A stretch of 64,000 nucleotides of DNA from Arabidopsis thaliana (GCF_000001735.4 NC_003074.8:2046101-2110100); one strand, 5' to 3'. Positions 36,534 to 48,390 are shown, counted from the stretch's first letter. Notes: generated by a model from the sequence alone, not told the origin. A program made the numbers and translations.

Positions 36534-37929
36534 TTTATTGGCTCGAAAGGAACTGAGAATCAGAAAAAGGTGAAATTTAGAAGTCGTGAATAAAATATTG
36601 ACATGCAAAAAAGCAAACACTGAAACAGATCAAACAGATCATCGGTTACACACCAACAAAAAGTTTCTCCCTTTTCAAGCTAACACAACTTTAATAAAGT
36701 TGATTCATTTAATCAAACCATGATCGAGAACTGAATCAAACAAGAAGAAGCTTTGTTTCTTTATTCCAGTTGTTCTGGATTAAAAGATAACGATTTGGGA
36801 TCGAAACCAGGGACCCACTACTGCAAATCTCAACCACTGCATTACAGAATTCCATATTACTTAAGATCTCAGTCTTTGTAGAAACGAAATCATTCCACTA
36901 TCGACTCATCACTATCCCCTCTATAGGCCCTAAAACCCAAACCGGATCGACAAGTTTTGTTTGAGATTAACCGGATCGGATTCGAAAAAAACACGGATCT
37001 GAGTCATGGAAATCTCCAATGAAAAGTTAGAGAAATAGGAAAACGAACCTGTGGTCACTTAGCCGAGTCGAGCGAGTCAAAACGGAGCAATGTTAGGTGG
37101 AGAGTAGATTGCAGTTAGGAGGAAGGGAAGGGAATGGTTTAAGAGGAAACCATTAAATGGGAGGGAAGAAACAAATAAGATGAGCTCAGCTACCACTGCC
37201 AGATAGAGAAGACAATATTATATTAAAGGTGTAATCACGTGGCCCGTGGTAGTTAGCTCACAAGTCACAGCTCCGGATCTCCGATCCAAATCTTTTTATT
37301 CTTTTTTTTGGTTGTTGTTGTGAAGTCCATTTTTTTTTAAGGAAAAGCATAAAGATGTCTTTCTATGGAAACAAAAAAATAAAAAAAATTGAGTTGTTGT
37401 TAAAAAAAAATACAAATTTGAGTAAATGAAAAGATACAACTCTAACTCTTTAAGTATTAAGTAAAAAAATAGATTGAAGATTATTTCTATGTTGGATATA
37501 TATTAATATTAATTAAAGAGATTTTTTTTTTTTTTTGGCATCAATTAAAGAAAACAGCTAATATTTCTTTTAATTTTTATGTTTGCTAAGTTTACCATAT
37601 ATTATCTAACTTCTTATAATTTTTGTTCATATTTCTAAATTTTGATTTTAAATAATTTTAAATTTTAAATTTTATTTATATTAAAAACATACTCATATTT
37701 TGTGTGGCCACAGCCACAACACAAGCATAATTTTTATTTTAATTATGATATAAGATTTTATGTAGTAGAAAAGAATAATATATGAATTAATCGTGTTAGG
37801 GTTTAAGGCGTTTTCTGTCACTCCCAAATCTCTTTTGGGTTTATGCAACTGTCAAGTGTCAAGACTCTCACTTTATGGAATAGATGATTCTAGTGTCAAA
37901 TTTGGATTTGTTCATCGAGTTTCTTTTGA
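36534..37929. promoter_or_regulatory. Divergent ACLB-1/FIPS3 promoter region
   Basis: About 1.4 kb between the start codons of ACLB-1 (-) and FIPS3 (+). The ACLB-1 side probably contains a 5' UTR intron: a donor-like ACAG|GTTCGT near 37048 and an acceptor-like TCTCAG near 36552, both read on the minus strand. A TATA-poor T/A-rich core follows near 37300-37700, including the short retroposon tail at 37511-37553. The intron is inferred from splice-like words only. Confidence 0.5.
37511..37553 (-). mobile_element. 5'-truncated retroposon tail with short target-site duplication
   Basis: A long T-run followed by ggcatc (poly(A) tail on the minus strand) sits between near-identical words aattaaagag (37511-37520) and aattaaagaa (37543-37552). 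The arrangement is the same as at 8245-8297. The duplication is shorter and imperfect, so a chance occurrence in AT-rich DNA cannot be excluded. Confidence 0.5.
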
Positions 37930-40900
37930 ATGGATTCTACTGATGATGATTTCGGTGACTTGTACGTTGATGATGCCAAGTTTCAGGCGACTGATGCTTT
38001 CGAATCGGAGTGTGCTACGAACTCCGGCGAGGATAAGGGTTTTGAAGAGACGGTAAAGTCTGATTCGGAAGGTGAAGTGAAGAAATTTGATGTTGTTGCT
38101 AAGGATTCGAGTCCGTGTGACGACGACGATTGTGCTATGAATCTGACTGAGGCCGATGAAGAATCGGAATTTAGTGATAGTGATGATGATTTGAATATAG
38201 TGCTCAAAGACGACGACTCTAAAGCCCTTCCTGCTTCTTGTGTGTTTAACACCAACTTTGGCGGATACGAAGCATCCAAAGCTTCCTCGTTTCAGAGACG
38301 GTGGACTAGAAACGCTTCAGCTAATAATGCTTGCATCGATCCTTCTTTAGGAATGTCTCAATACAGATATAGTTTCCCAAACCCTTGGTCCAGGTTAGTC
38401 ACAGTGGTGTTTAGATGATAAATGTGTGTTTTAGGTTTATTGAATGTGATTGATATGAGTAATGGTTTATGTGTTTGAAGATCATGATGTGTGTTTCTCT
38501 TATTCTCAGGACACCTTTTGATGTAAATCTCGATGTGTTAGAGAAGAAGCCATGGAGGGATCCTGGTACGGATACCAGTGACTTTTTTAATTTTGGGCTT
38601 AACGAGCAGAGCTGGAAAGATTACTGTAAACCGTTGGTAAGTAGACATGTTTTCGTTCCTTTTTTCGTATCGTTGTGTCAATGGCGTAGTTGGTTTGATC
38701 TTAATGAATTACTTACCTATTCAACTGAAGGGAAGAGCAATTGAGGTTAGAGGTGGTACTCTTGAGCGAATACCTTCTGCAGATTTGCGTCGTCCACGTG
38801 ATCCTGACCCTGGCGTGGTGATACAGGTTAGAGATTGAATGATTCTTGGTTTGCTGGGTTTTGCTTCCCTTATCTTCCATTGCTGATTAAATGTATGAAA
38901 CCAGATCCCAGTTACTAATGATGTTGAGGAGCTACCAGTCAGGACACCTGAGAAAGCAAGATGCATAACATCAAATGAAGCATCTAGAAGTGACGTTTCT
39001 CATTCATATGGTAGCAAGGATTTGAATTCAGTCTATGGTTCTCCAAAAGATGAAGCTTTTGTGGGGTGTCAAGAAGAAAACGCTGGAAGTTTCAGTGGCG
39101 AGAAATCTCTTCCAACAGAGAATTGCTGCAGTAGGGAAGCAACACCTAGTGATAAGGAAATGCTTGAGAAGGAGAAAGAAGAGAGTGTTTGCAATTCTGA
39201 TGAGACGGATCCATCCTCAGTGGAGAGGGAATCATCTCTTGGAGATCGCATTCGTTTGAGCCCTACCTCTTCTTCTTCTGTTGGTATAAATGAGGAATCT
39301 GATGATTATGAAACAGAGTCATTGAAAGACAGTGCTACTGATGACCAACGTGAAGTCAGTACCCCACCACAAGAAGCTAGACTTGCAGAACATGAAGCAA
39401 TTAGTATCAAAAGAGGGGAAGATAGTGGTACAATGCATTCTAGACACAGAAGATCTCACGAAGACTCCAGCAAAAGGCACTGTGGGAGAGCTGGTTATGC
39501 TCGCTATGTTAAGGATGCATCGCCTACACCAGATCCTGGTCGTGGGAAGAAAGTTGGTTCTCTACAGGGCTTGTATCGTGATTCAAACAAAAACTGGCAG
39601 AATGGACCACCTATTACATTAGAGAGGGATGAAACTGAAGGTAAAGGCGTTCATTACTATAGAGAAAAATCTCATGGTAGATTGAATTCATCTGTGGATC
39701 ATGATAGGCATAGAGAGCACAGGTTTGGTTGGCGGAACAACAAAGAATCATCACTCGGTCGAGGTTTTGATCATTCTAATAGTTACAAGTGTGGGACGCA
39801 TCTTAAAGAGTATACCTCACGTTCATCCTTCGATCTTAATCAGAGAAATTCTAGATCAAGTTTTAAAGAAGAGGATGATCGATATGGTTGGCATCATCGT
39901 GAAAGAAAATATGTTCATGAAAGAAGTCCTATCCGAGCATATGAAAACTACAAAGAAAGAAATGGGTGTGATTGGCTAAGAGAACCTTATTATGAGGACT
40001 GTATACCGATTACTGACATGGATTATAGGTACCGGTCAGAGAACTCGTCTGCACATGCAATACACAACCTCAAGCACAGTCCAGAGAATGATCTTTATTG
40101 CAGAAGAAGGGGTGGATACGATTATAATTTGCATCGTGATAGATATGAAGATGGAGTTCACAGGGTAGAAAGTAGAATTCCATTTGAGCTGGCGTACAGG
40201 GAGATGCGTTCTTTTGCTGAAGTGGAAATGAGAGAATATCAAGGGTATAAAAGACATGAGGAATTCTCTGAAATAGAGAAAAGACATCATTACATTCATG
40301 ATTGGCATCTTGATAGATTTGTCTCAGAGGAAGATGGTTATAAGTATAGAATCCAAGATGGTTGGTCCTCACCGTCTTTATCTTTGAGAGATTCTTGGTA
40401 TACCAAAGAAGCAAAAGGTGATTTCCGGAGAGATGATACCAGAGACTTCAGAACACCTGAAGCATATGACAGCCAGAATAACCATTTTCATAAGGCTGCA
40501 CCGAGAGATGGCTGGACGCAGAATCTTGGTCGTAGCCATAATGTGAGCGTAAAAGATAGACTACAGTATGATGCTGATTGGGTTGGTCCTGATAGAGGAA
40601 GATATAATATGGCAGATGACATGCAATGTTCAATGAGAGAAGTTTCTAATTCTGAGCATCCATCATATACTGATGAGATATTTGTCCGCGACATAAGAGT
40701 ACCGACACATAATCGGATGGCGACCAAACAAAGGTTTGGATATTTACAGAGCCATATTCATGAAAATGATGAAAGACATCACAGATCCAAGAAGCTGAGA
40801 GGAGATGGGCATGCTTTCATCAAGCGTCAGGATCATGTTGACTTAGCTGGTAGGCAAGGAAAGGTAAAGATTGGGAAACTAAATCTACATGCTTTTAAAC

Positions 40901-41456
40901 CTATATTTGAATGAAGTATAAACGCCTTTCAGTTATTTATATCCCTGGATTTTCTTTGTGTTATTTCTGACTGTTTTATCACTTTATATGGTCTGTCTTC
41001 TATACTTAGGTTTTATGTTGCTCACATCCGTATATTTAGACATCAGTTAGTGTACAATGAAGAACAAGACCCTTCTCATGTGATAGATATTTTGTGTGTG
41101 TGTTTCAGGTCTCTAACCAATCAAAAAAAAGATTCTCCAATGGCGGAGATACAATCGAGCAACAAGATGTTCAGAAACCAAGAAAGTTAATGGGCAAAAG
41201 CGAAGAGAAAGCTATGCAGAATCGAGATATAAATGACAAAGAAGAAGGCGAGATAATAGAAGAAGTGAAAGGTGTTGAAATAGACAATGAACGTATACAA
41301 GAGAGTCTGAAAAAGATGGAGAAACGGAGGGAGAGGTTCAAGGGAACCAAATTGGCGGTAGAAGCGACATTCAAATCTCAAACTGAACTGAGAGCTAAAG
41401 CCGATGTTACTAATCAACAGAGGCCAGTTAGAAAGAGGAGATGGTGTGCAAGTTAA
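37930..41456 (+). CDS. FIPS3: Fip1-motif polyadenylation factor
   Basis: Five exons (37930-38393, 38510-38636, 38731-38826, 38905-40863, 41109-41456) give about 997 residues. Fip1 is a subunit of the CPSF 3'-end processing complex and tethers poly(A) polymerase. The N-terminus is acidic (MDSTDDDFGDLYVDD, with several Asp/Ser clusters). The Fip1 motif follows at residues about 168-195 (KPWRDPGTDTSDFFNFGLNE, then WKDYC). The long central exon encodes an Arg/Asp/His/Tyr-rich low-complexity region of the RD/RS-like kind, and the C-terminus is highly charged and helical (EKRRERFKGTKLAVEA), ending RKRRWCAS. This layout is typical of plant Fip1 proteins. The frame is intact throughout. Confidence 0.92.
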
Positions 41457-42593
41457 AAAGATCATATTGGATGGCTTGTTTCAGGTTAACACAATAACGG
41501 TTTATTGATGGTAGGCTATATCTAAACCGATCAATTAAAAAGTGGCTAAGAAAATCACAAAACCGAACAATTGACTGTGACCTGGGTTTTTTTAAGTGAT
41601 CTTGCTTGTGCATTTTTTTTTTCCCTTTTGTAAGTGTTTACGTAGAAAATTTGACTTTTTTACCAATGCTTATTTATATTTACAGTTTAGTATGTGTAAT
41701 GCAAAATCAAATGATGCAGCGAAGGATCAAACCAGTGACAATTAGGGCGGAAACCGTATGATTAACGTGATAACCACTAGACCATAGTAAAATTACTTTC
41801 TTTTGAATTTAGAATCATTTTCTTGGGTCAAATAGATAACCAGATAATTTCATGAGAAAACCAGACCGAACTATACGATTTTTCAAAAATGATCAACTTT
41901 TGTATTTTTGTTTGTGGAATAATATTCGTCGGATATTGGTGAGGTGGACTCGTAGCCGTCGGATAAACACGCGGCTGATCTGAAGCGTCTCTGCAAAAGA
42001 GAAAAGAGAGCAGAGAATTCAAACCAGTTTCCATCGACGCAACGACCAATCTCCACGATTCCTCTCTTCTCTCTAACTTCCAGGTACGTTTTTCGAGAAC
42101 CCAATGAAGCAATCAAAGTCCTTGGAATTCATTTGATTTTACTTTCAGGTCTTTGGATTTCTATAGAAAGAAAGATCTGTTTATTATTTGATTGGAACAT
42201 GATAAGCTGCTCCGTTTCTCATATCCACTTTTGTTCAATTTATTTCAATTTGATCGATAATTGGAAAAGTACTGGATCTGGTGTATCGGAAGTTACCGGT
42301 CAAGCTATGTATGAACCCTTGTGATATTTTCACATGCGTTTATTCATTCAAATATGCTAGATTTTTAATCTGGTCAATACGTGATATCAGGGTTTCTTCA
42401 GTTGGGTAACAACTTAATCTTATTGCAGTTTTGATTTTACCAACTTGAAATTGAATTATAGTCTTACAGATACGAATTTGGAGTTTTTGTGTAGTGTATA
42501 CTTGTTTTCTGGATTGCTTGTCACTTACTGTTGATTTATGGTTTGCAGAGACAAGTTGTATCCCTCGTTTGCTTTCTGCGAAACTAAGGTGCA
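41457..42593. other. FIPS3 3' flank and cyclophilin 5' UTR region
   Basis: The low end is the FIPS3 3' UTR, and the middle holds a tRNA-like relic (41612-41790). The high end should hold the cyclophilin 5' UTR exon (about 42000-42083, ending at a CCAG|GTACG donor) and a 5' UTR intron whose acceptor is TTTGCAG near 42548. The intron is inferred from splice-like words. Confidence 0.5.
41612..41790 (-). mobile_element. tRNA-like relic, probably a decayed SINE
   Basis: On the minus strand 41790-41715 shows an A-box-like tatggtctagtggttatcacg and, about 45 nt on, a B-box-like tggtttgatcct, the spacing of a tRNA gene's internal promoter. The acceptor ends do not pair and the variable arm is too long for a working tRNA. 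Downstream on the same strand an A-run occurs at 41622-41612, about 180 bp from the head, as expected for a tRNA-derived SINE. I could not find flanking duplications. Confidence 0.5.
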
Positions 42594-44197
42594 ATGGCGA
42601 AGATAAAACCGCAGGCTCTTCTAAATCAAAGCAAGAAGAAGAAGGGTCCAAGTCGCATAAGTATTTCCACTATTATTGTCTGTAATCTTGTAGTTGCTGT
42701 AGTCATATTATCGTTGGTCACAACCTATCGCCATTGGTCCCAAAGGTTTGTTTTCATCTTTGAATTGTTCCTTTTTCATTACTTCTGTTATAGTAGATTC
42801 TCCTTTTACTTTATGTGATTATCTATAAACTAAAAAGGATATCATTGGTTATATCTCCTAGGTCAAGAAACACAATTGAACATGAAACTCGGAGTCAGAG
42901 ATTTGAGGTATTTTCTTGAGAGATTTTTTAATGTATAGCTTTTGAGTTTTGATCCTGATGAACTTCCGAGCACTTAGGTTTAGAGTTTAGGGTATTTACC
43001 ATATGTGATCTGGCTTTGGTTTCTGCTTCAGGACACTAATACTGCGTCAGGGCAAAAAACTTACGATCTTCCTGGTTTTGCTGTAAGTTAATCTCCCTGT
43101 TTGCTTGCTTAAGTTTCTTGTTTTAATCCTTGTTCTTATTTCTCATCATGGTATTATGTTCTGTTCATCAGTTTTTGAAGTAAAAAAAATGTGATGTGTC
43201 TTATCTGAATATTGATTTTAATGATATCTTGCTTCTATTTTCCTATCTCATGTAGGATATAAACACATCAAAAGGACTTATAACTGTCGAACTCTTCAAA
43301 GAAGGTTCCCCTGAAGTTGTGGACAAGTTTCTAGATCTATGGTTAGTATTGGAATTCGTTTGTTTTCCTTTAAGTTAGATAGAAAAAGAACAGTAGAGTA
43401 ATTTGATTAAGCTAGGTCATGACTTGTTCTTAAATAGGAGTATTACTTCTAGCTTGATAGGATTCAAGTAGCTTTAGTTTCTTGATTGACTGATTTTGAT
43501 CCTTAAGTCCTCTTGTACTCTTCTTGGAATTTTTGTTTGGAACATGAAACCTCATTAAAGAGAAATGGGCTGAATCAGTCTGTGACGATATTGTAGCTTA
43601 ATATAATAGTAGAAGTTGAACATTGAGTATTGTTGCAGTCAAAAAGATCACTTCAAGGGAATGCCGTTTCAGCGGGTTATAAAGAACTACTTGGTACAAG
43701 CTGGTCACTCACCGAGCTCTATACCTGTAGAAGAATGGACAGCTAAAGGAAAGCTCAGAGGTCGCCTTCACATTGGGTATAACTTGCTTGCTCTGCTTTT
43801 GGCTTTTAAGTGTCAATGTTTATCATCTCTCGCTGGTTTTAAAAAATAAAAAACTACATATGTTCTGTTACAGCCCAAAACATGAGGCATTCATGTTGGG
43901 AACACCAAAAAACAAAGGGAACAACAAGGATTTTGAGCTTCTGATCACAACGGCCCCAATCCCGGATCTGAATGATCAACTTATAGTGTTTGGAAGAGTC
44001 CTTAAGGGAGAGGATGTAGTACAGGTTTGATCCAACTAAGCACAGTCTATCAGCTTGAATGGTTTGTTTAATAGTTTCATGTGTTAAAAGATTAAATCAT
44101 ATTATTACAGGAGATCGAAGAAGTGGATACGGATGAGCATTTCCAACCGAAATCGCCAATAGGGATCACTGGTGTTGTACTGAAACTAGAGACATGA
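42594..44197 (+). CDS. CYP21-4: Membrane-anchored cyclophilin-like protein
   Basis: Seven exons (42594-42745, 42862-42907, 43032-43082, 43256-43341, 43639-43776, 43874-44024, 44111-44197) encode 236 residues. A basic N-terminus ([10 protein letters not shown]) precedes one hydrophobic helix at about residues 24-44 ([16 protein letters not shown]), giving a type II signal-anchor layout. Arabidopsis CYP21-4 is reported in the Golgi, as I recall. The rest is a cyclophilin fold ([46 protein letters not shown]). Several residues of the classical active site are changed: the F-M-Q-GG segment is YLVQAGH, and the usual Trp and His of the GKHVVFG region are not there. Isomerase activity may therefore be weak or absent. 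Length equals CYP21-4 as remembered. Confidence 0.92.
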
Positions 44198-45161
44198 AAT
44201 GAAAATTTCTCTTCCTTGCTTCCTCTGTAAATGAGGCTCACGCCAAATCCTTCTTCATACTCGCTCTTTTGTATAAATCCTCTTTTGAGGTTTTTTCTTT
44301 CTTTCTATTTTACAGTTTCTTGTTGTTTTGTAATTTTATTTGATTTTTCTCGAGGAAATAGAATCTTTGTTTAATTATGCTTCTGATACTTGAGCAAATA
44401 CATGAACTGATTTTAGAGAATTTTATCCTGTTATGATAGAAAAACTTCTGTATTATACCCGTTAAGTACCATAAAACTATTAGAGAAAAAGAGAGGTCTT
44501 TTAAAATTTATATGAGAAGATATGGAGAACAATCTGAAAAACCAGAAACAAATCCTTTAAGAATTCTTAAAAATCTCTACAAGATTTCTTTTAAAAACTC
44601 TAAAATAATTCTTAAACAATTCTTAAGGAATTCTTAAATTATTCATAGAATACAATTACAAAAATACTGTATTTTTGTTTTAGGTAATATTTAATAATTT
44701 GGAATAAGATATATAGGACATACATCAAATTATGTATTTTGATACTATTTTGACTAAAACTTAAAAATGTTAAAAACACATTTATAAATATGTTAATTAG
44801 TTGGTGTACTCTTATGTATTTTTTTCTAATTAAAGATAAATATCTAGAGTGTGTAGACAAAATCTATAATAATATAAGAGAAAAAAAAACAAATAACGCT
44901 TTAAAATTTCATATCGTAATCATTATCAATTTTGTAGAGTAGGAGATATTGTTATAATTCATTGTTTTTGAAAAGAGAAAATCTTCATAGTAATATTTGG
45001 CAACCGAAAGTTACAAACCATCGATCATCAAGAGGAAGATACAATCAATAAACCTGTACCAACCATCTGCTACATCTCTACCATATAAATCTATAACGAC
45101 TAATACAAAATGAAAGTTCCAAATCGGTGTTGTTACTGTTGCCTTCTCATTTGCATAACTG
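44198..45161. other. Convergent 3' flanks, AT-rich
   Basis: The 3' UTR of the cyclophilin gene and the 3' side of the MADS-box gene. From about 44550 to 44640 the word aattcttaa occurs several times, partly inverted (ttaagaattcttaa), giving a small self-complementary patch. No gene. Confidence 0.5.
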
Positions 45162-45698
45162 CTAATTATCATTAGAGAGAAACATGAGAGAAGACGAAGC
45201 CTGCATATGACTAATGTTACTTTGGATCCCACAGCTTATTTTCTTAATCTTAGCCTCAAATTCCTTGAGTTCCTCAAGCGTAAGCTCCTCAATGGGCTTA
45301 TTGAACTTATCCTGTTCAGCAGATTCAAGCCACTTGTGAAGATCTTCACCATGTTTCTTCTCAGCTTCAGCTTCTTCAGTAATCGAGTTGAGGCGTTTAC
45401 ATATCTTCTTCTCCTGTCTAGCTCTATTGCCTCTACTATAGCCTGATGTTTCACAGCTATCTCCTTCTTCTTCTTCTTCGAATTCATTCTTAAACCGTTC
45501 TGCAATCACATCAAAATTCGGTTTCCCGAAGGAATACGGTTTGTTTCCTGGAGAAAAGACAACAATACCAACCTCCGCGTTGCACAGAGTCGCAAGCTCG
45601 CTCGCTTTCTTGAACAAACCCAGCCTACGTTTTGAGAAGGTAACTTGCTTCGTGTTTGTGTCTTGCACTTTCTCCATCTTAATCTTTCTCCTACCCAT
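45162..45698 (-). CDS. AGL91: Type I MADS-box protein
   Basis: An intronless 178-residue protein. Residues 1-60 are a MADS domain (MGRRKIKMEKVQDTN, QVTFSKRRLGLFKKASELAT, LCNAEVGIVVFSPGNKPYSF) of the M-alpha kind, with no keratin-like K domain. A charged region follows (NEFEEEEEG) and then a helical stretch (LTLEELKEFEAKIKKI). Type I MADS genes act mainly in female gametophyte and endosperm development, turn over rapidly and are often weakly expressed. The start is the ATG at 45696-45698. The identification as AGL91 rests on position between CYP21-4 and ALDH22A1 plus recalled sequence. Neither target nor partner can be read from the sequence. Confidence 0.87.
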   Translation of the reverse strand: MGRRKIKMEKVQDTNTKQVTFSKRRLGLFKKASELATLCNAEVGIVVFSPGNKPYSFGKPNFDVIAERFKNEFEEEEEGDSCETSGYSRGNRARQEKKICKRLNSITEEAEAEKKHGEDLHKWLESAEQDKFNKPIEELTLEELKEFEAKIKKISCGIQSNISHMQASSSLMFLSNDN

Positions 45699-46800
45699 TT
45701 CTTTTTTTTTGTGTGAAATGTTTTGAGTGATTGTAATCTATGTTTGTGTATATAAGAAGAAGATTGTATTTCTTTATGTATTTATAGTAATGAATGTGGA
45801 GAAAGTTGTTATTGAACCTCATCATCATATATGTATATTTTTAGTAAACTTTTGTTTTTGCATATATATACATATTTAGTAACTCCACTTTGAAAATCTT
45901 GCATTACCTTATGAGAGCATTGAATATTTTCCATGTATTTAATCAATATTCATAGATATTTAACTATTATTAGTATTATCTTACTATTAGACCTCTTATT
46001 AAATGGTAGTTTGAATTACAAGGAGAACTTTACCAAGTTAATAAACAAAATTTCTTCTTTACCAAAATAGTTTATTTCCACCCAACAAACAATAATAGTA
46101 GTTTGACAAATAATAAACACATATTAAAAAAATATTAACTTCTATGTATTATAGTAATAATCTTACGTGTCATATTTTTTTTTTAAATAGTATTATTTCT
46201 GGGTATAATTAATCATAAACATCTATGTACATTTAAAATTAAACCATTATTTATATTCAATAAAAATATAATCTGCAATGCGTTTAACCCATTAAGCCTT
46301 TTTTTTTGTTAGGTATAATTAAATCGAAACTCTATAAGTCTCTAAATCTATTACGTGGGTCAATTGACTTTTTGCAAAATTAGTTAGACTTCTATATATA
46401 AAAGTTGACTCTTGTCCACTAAGACAATTGACACCTGTAAAATTTTTATGGTATTGAACCCAATTAAATTTATTTTAAGTAAGTATGTTATATATAATGA
46501 AGTCCATTAATATAAATTATCTTAAATATCTTAATACTTGTTTGTCCATATCCTAAAAAAGTAAAAACGGTTTGGCTTCTTCTTTTTCGTTATTTCTTTT
46601 ATTTTAGATCGTAGAGCTTTAAAATTAGAATTTCAGTAAAAACAAATTATGACTCCGATGGAGTAATTTTCTGGCTCTTACAGAGAGAACAAGCGTGGAC
46701 TATTAATTGAAAAGCACAGAACAACCGCTGCTTATCTGTTCCATAACACAAAACAAACAAATAGATGTTATAAATGAAATTCAATCAATGAAAATTAATC
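45699..46800. other. AGL91 upstream region, very AT-rich
   Basis: About 1.1 kb of AT-rich DNA holding the MADS gene promoter. No ORF, tRNA or repeat that I can name. It ends at the MITE starting at 46801. Confidence 0.45.
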
Positions 46801-47044
46801 ACTCTATCTGTTTCAAAATATTATTATATGTCTTAGATAAAAGCACAAAGTTCAAGAATCTAACTAATTTTTTTGTTATATTTTTTACATTAAAAACATA
46901 ACTTAATATTTAATTATAGATAATCTAGCCAATGGTGAAATTTAATGTAGAATATACATAGTCACAAATTTGAATGAATTTAATTTTTGTCATAGAAATC
47001 TAAATGTTTTTCTAAAATATCTTATCATATAAAACAGAGGGAGT
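46801..47044. mobile_element. MITE with actcyctctgttt-type inverted ends
   Basis: A 244-bp AT-rich element. Its left end (actctatctgtttcaaaata) and the reverse complement of its right end (actccctctgttttatatga) match over their first dozen bases and stay similar beyond. The ctccctctgtttta-type terminus is familiar from abundant short DNA transposon derivatives in plant genomes. It has no coding capacity. It begins 50 bp downstream of the fifth exon of the SWEET relic. Target-site duplications are not obvious. Confidence 0.65.
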
Positions 47045-47094
47045 AAATACATTAAGTTTTCAAGCCAAAAAAAAAAAAGAAAAAAAAAACTTAC

Positions 47095-48363
47095 AAGGAG
47101 GTAGATATCAATTATGTAGATCAAAGAATAAGCCGTCCAAAGTCCAGCGTTGATGAAACTAACTAACGACAGCCAAAACGGCATGTACTTGAAGGTCTTA
47201 CTCTCCAGCATTTTTTTCTAATTGTTGCACGAATTACAAACAAAAAAAACTAATCAAAACCGCTAATTAATACTTAACCATCAATGAGAGTGAGAGTGAG
47301 AGTGAGAGTGAAAGCTTTACCTTGGCAAATGAAACATAGATACAAATGTTGAAAATGTTGCAAACAATCCCAATGAGTGTATACTTGGCGAATAAACTTT
47401 GAATTGCCCAAATAGTAATCACATAGAACGATGTCACAAAATCAAACACAGCCAGAAGACATAGATTAACATTTCTCTTCTGCACATCAACATCAACATC
47501 ATCAAAATCAATATGCAGAATTAGACATATCTAAGTATAAAAGATGGACCTACACGTGATTCGTCTTCACAGCAGATCCAAAAGACAACCACAAAGATTA
47601 CTTCGTTAACGAAACCAATACTATTACTAGTGGTGACGAGAATACTGTCCTTGTGAACAACAGGGAGACCATACAAAACCCACAAACTACATTGAATCAA
47701 CAGCACTAAATGAGGAGCAATTTGAACTCCCTCCACTGATTTCTTCTTGCATGTTTGTATAACCGTTGGCCTGTATATATATATAATGAAAAATGCTTTC
47801 ACTCTTGACTACAATAATCCTTCTTCTTTTTTTTTTGGTCAGAAAACAACAAATTACTTATATAAAAGTCTGAAAACAGTAATACTTATATAAATCTGAG
47901 GAGTAATGATCCTAGCTAGAAACCACTAAAACAAGACAGATTACATGCACTATATTTAAACCTTGAAAATATAGTTGACAAATTACTAGAGAAGAAATAA
48001 TTTTAAAAAACGTTCGAAATAGAGAACATACGTAAACACAAACATACACAAAACGAATGTGAAAATAGAAAAGAAAAAGCAAGAGAAAGAAGAACAGGGA
48101 TTATTACATATGTGAGAGCGAAATCAAAGTGGATAGAACATTCCCTGCATCACGCCAGAGAAAAAGTGTCAGTAATATCTACACAAAAAGTGCTTGTATA
48201 TACATGTGTTAACGATTGATTTTAGTTCCGTAAAAACATATATAAAGCTTTGTAAGCAAATGACTACTACAACCACACTGGTGCATGGAATGGTAAAAGA
48301 GGGAGAGACGCTGATCGTACCAATAATTCCGATGACTATACGTATATATTTCGCCTTAATCAT
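47095..48363 (-). pseudogene. SWEET sugar transporter lacking its last exon
   Basis: Five exons of a SWEET (MtN3/saliva) gene can be joined in phase: 48321-48363, 48108-48144, 47554-47770, 47321-47479, 47095-47217, giving 193 codons. Exon 2 has the 37-nt length I recall for SWEET genes. Motifs: KKKSVEGVQIAPHL and LYGLPVVHKDSILV in the first MtN3 repeat, YMPFWLSLVSFINAGLWTAY in the second. Exon 5 ends in a proper GTAAGT donor after IIDIYLL. The expected sixth exon (a SNGLG helix plus cytosolic tail) was not found; a poly(A)-rich patch and a MITE occupy its place. Without the seventh membrane helix, transport is unlikely. All five exons are open and splice sites are intact, so the loss is probably recent, or the last exon lies farther away. 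Confidence 0.75.
47284..47311. repeat. Short gagagt repeat
   Basis: Tandem gagagt units (about four and a half copies) in the intron between SWEET exons 4 and 5, immediately after the exon 4 donor. Confidence 0.85.
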
Positions 48364-48390
48364 TGTCAAACGAATGGATAATTTAGCTCC

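Noticed and set aside
37983..38279. Minus-strand frame opposite FIPS3 exon 1
   Set aside because: Ser-rich shadow of the Asp-rich sense exon, with no family likeness.
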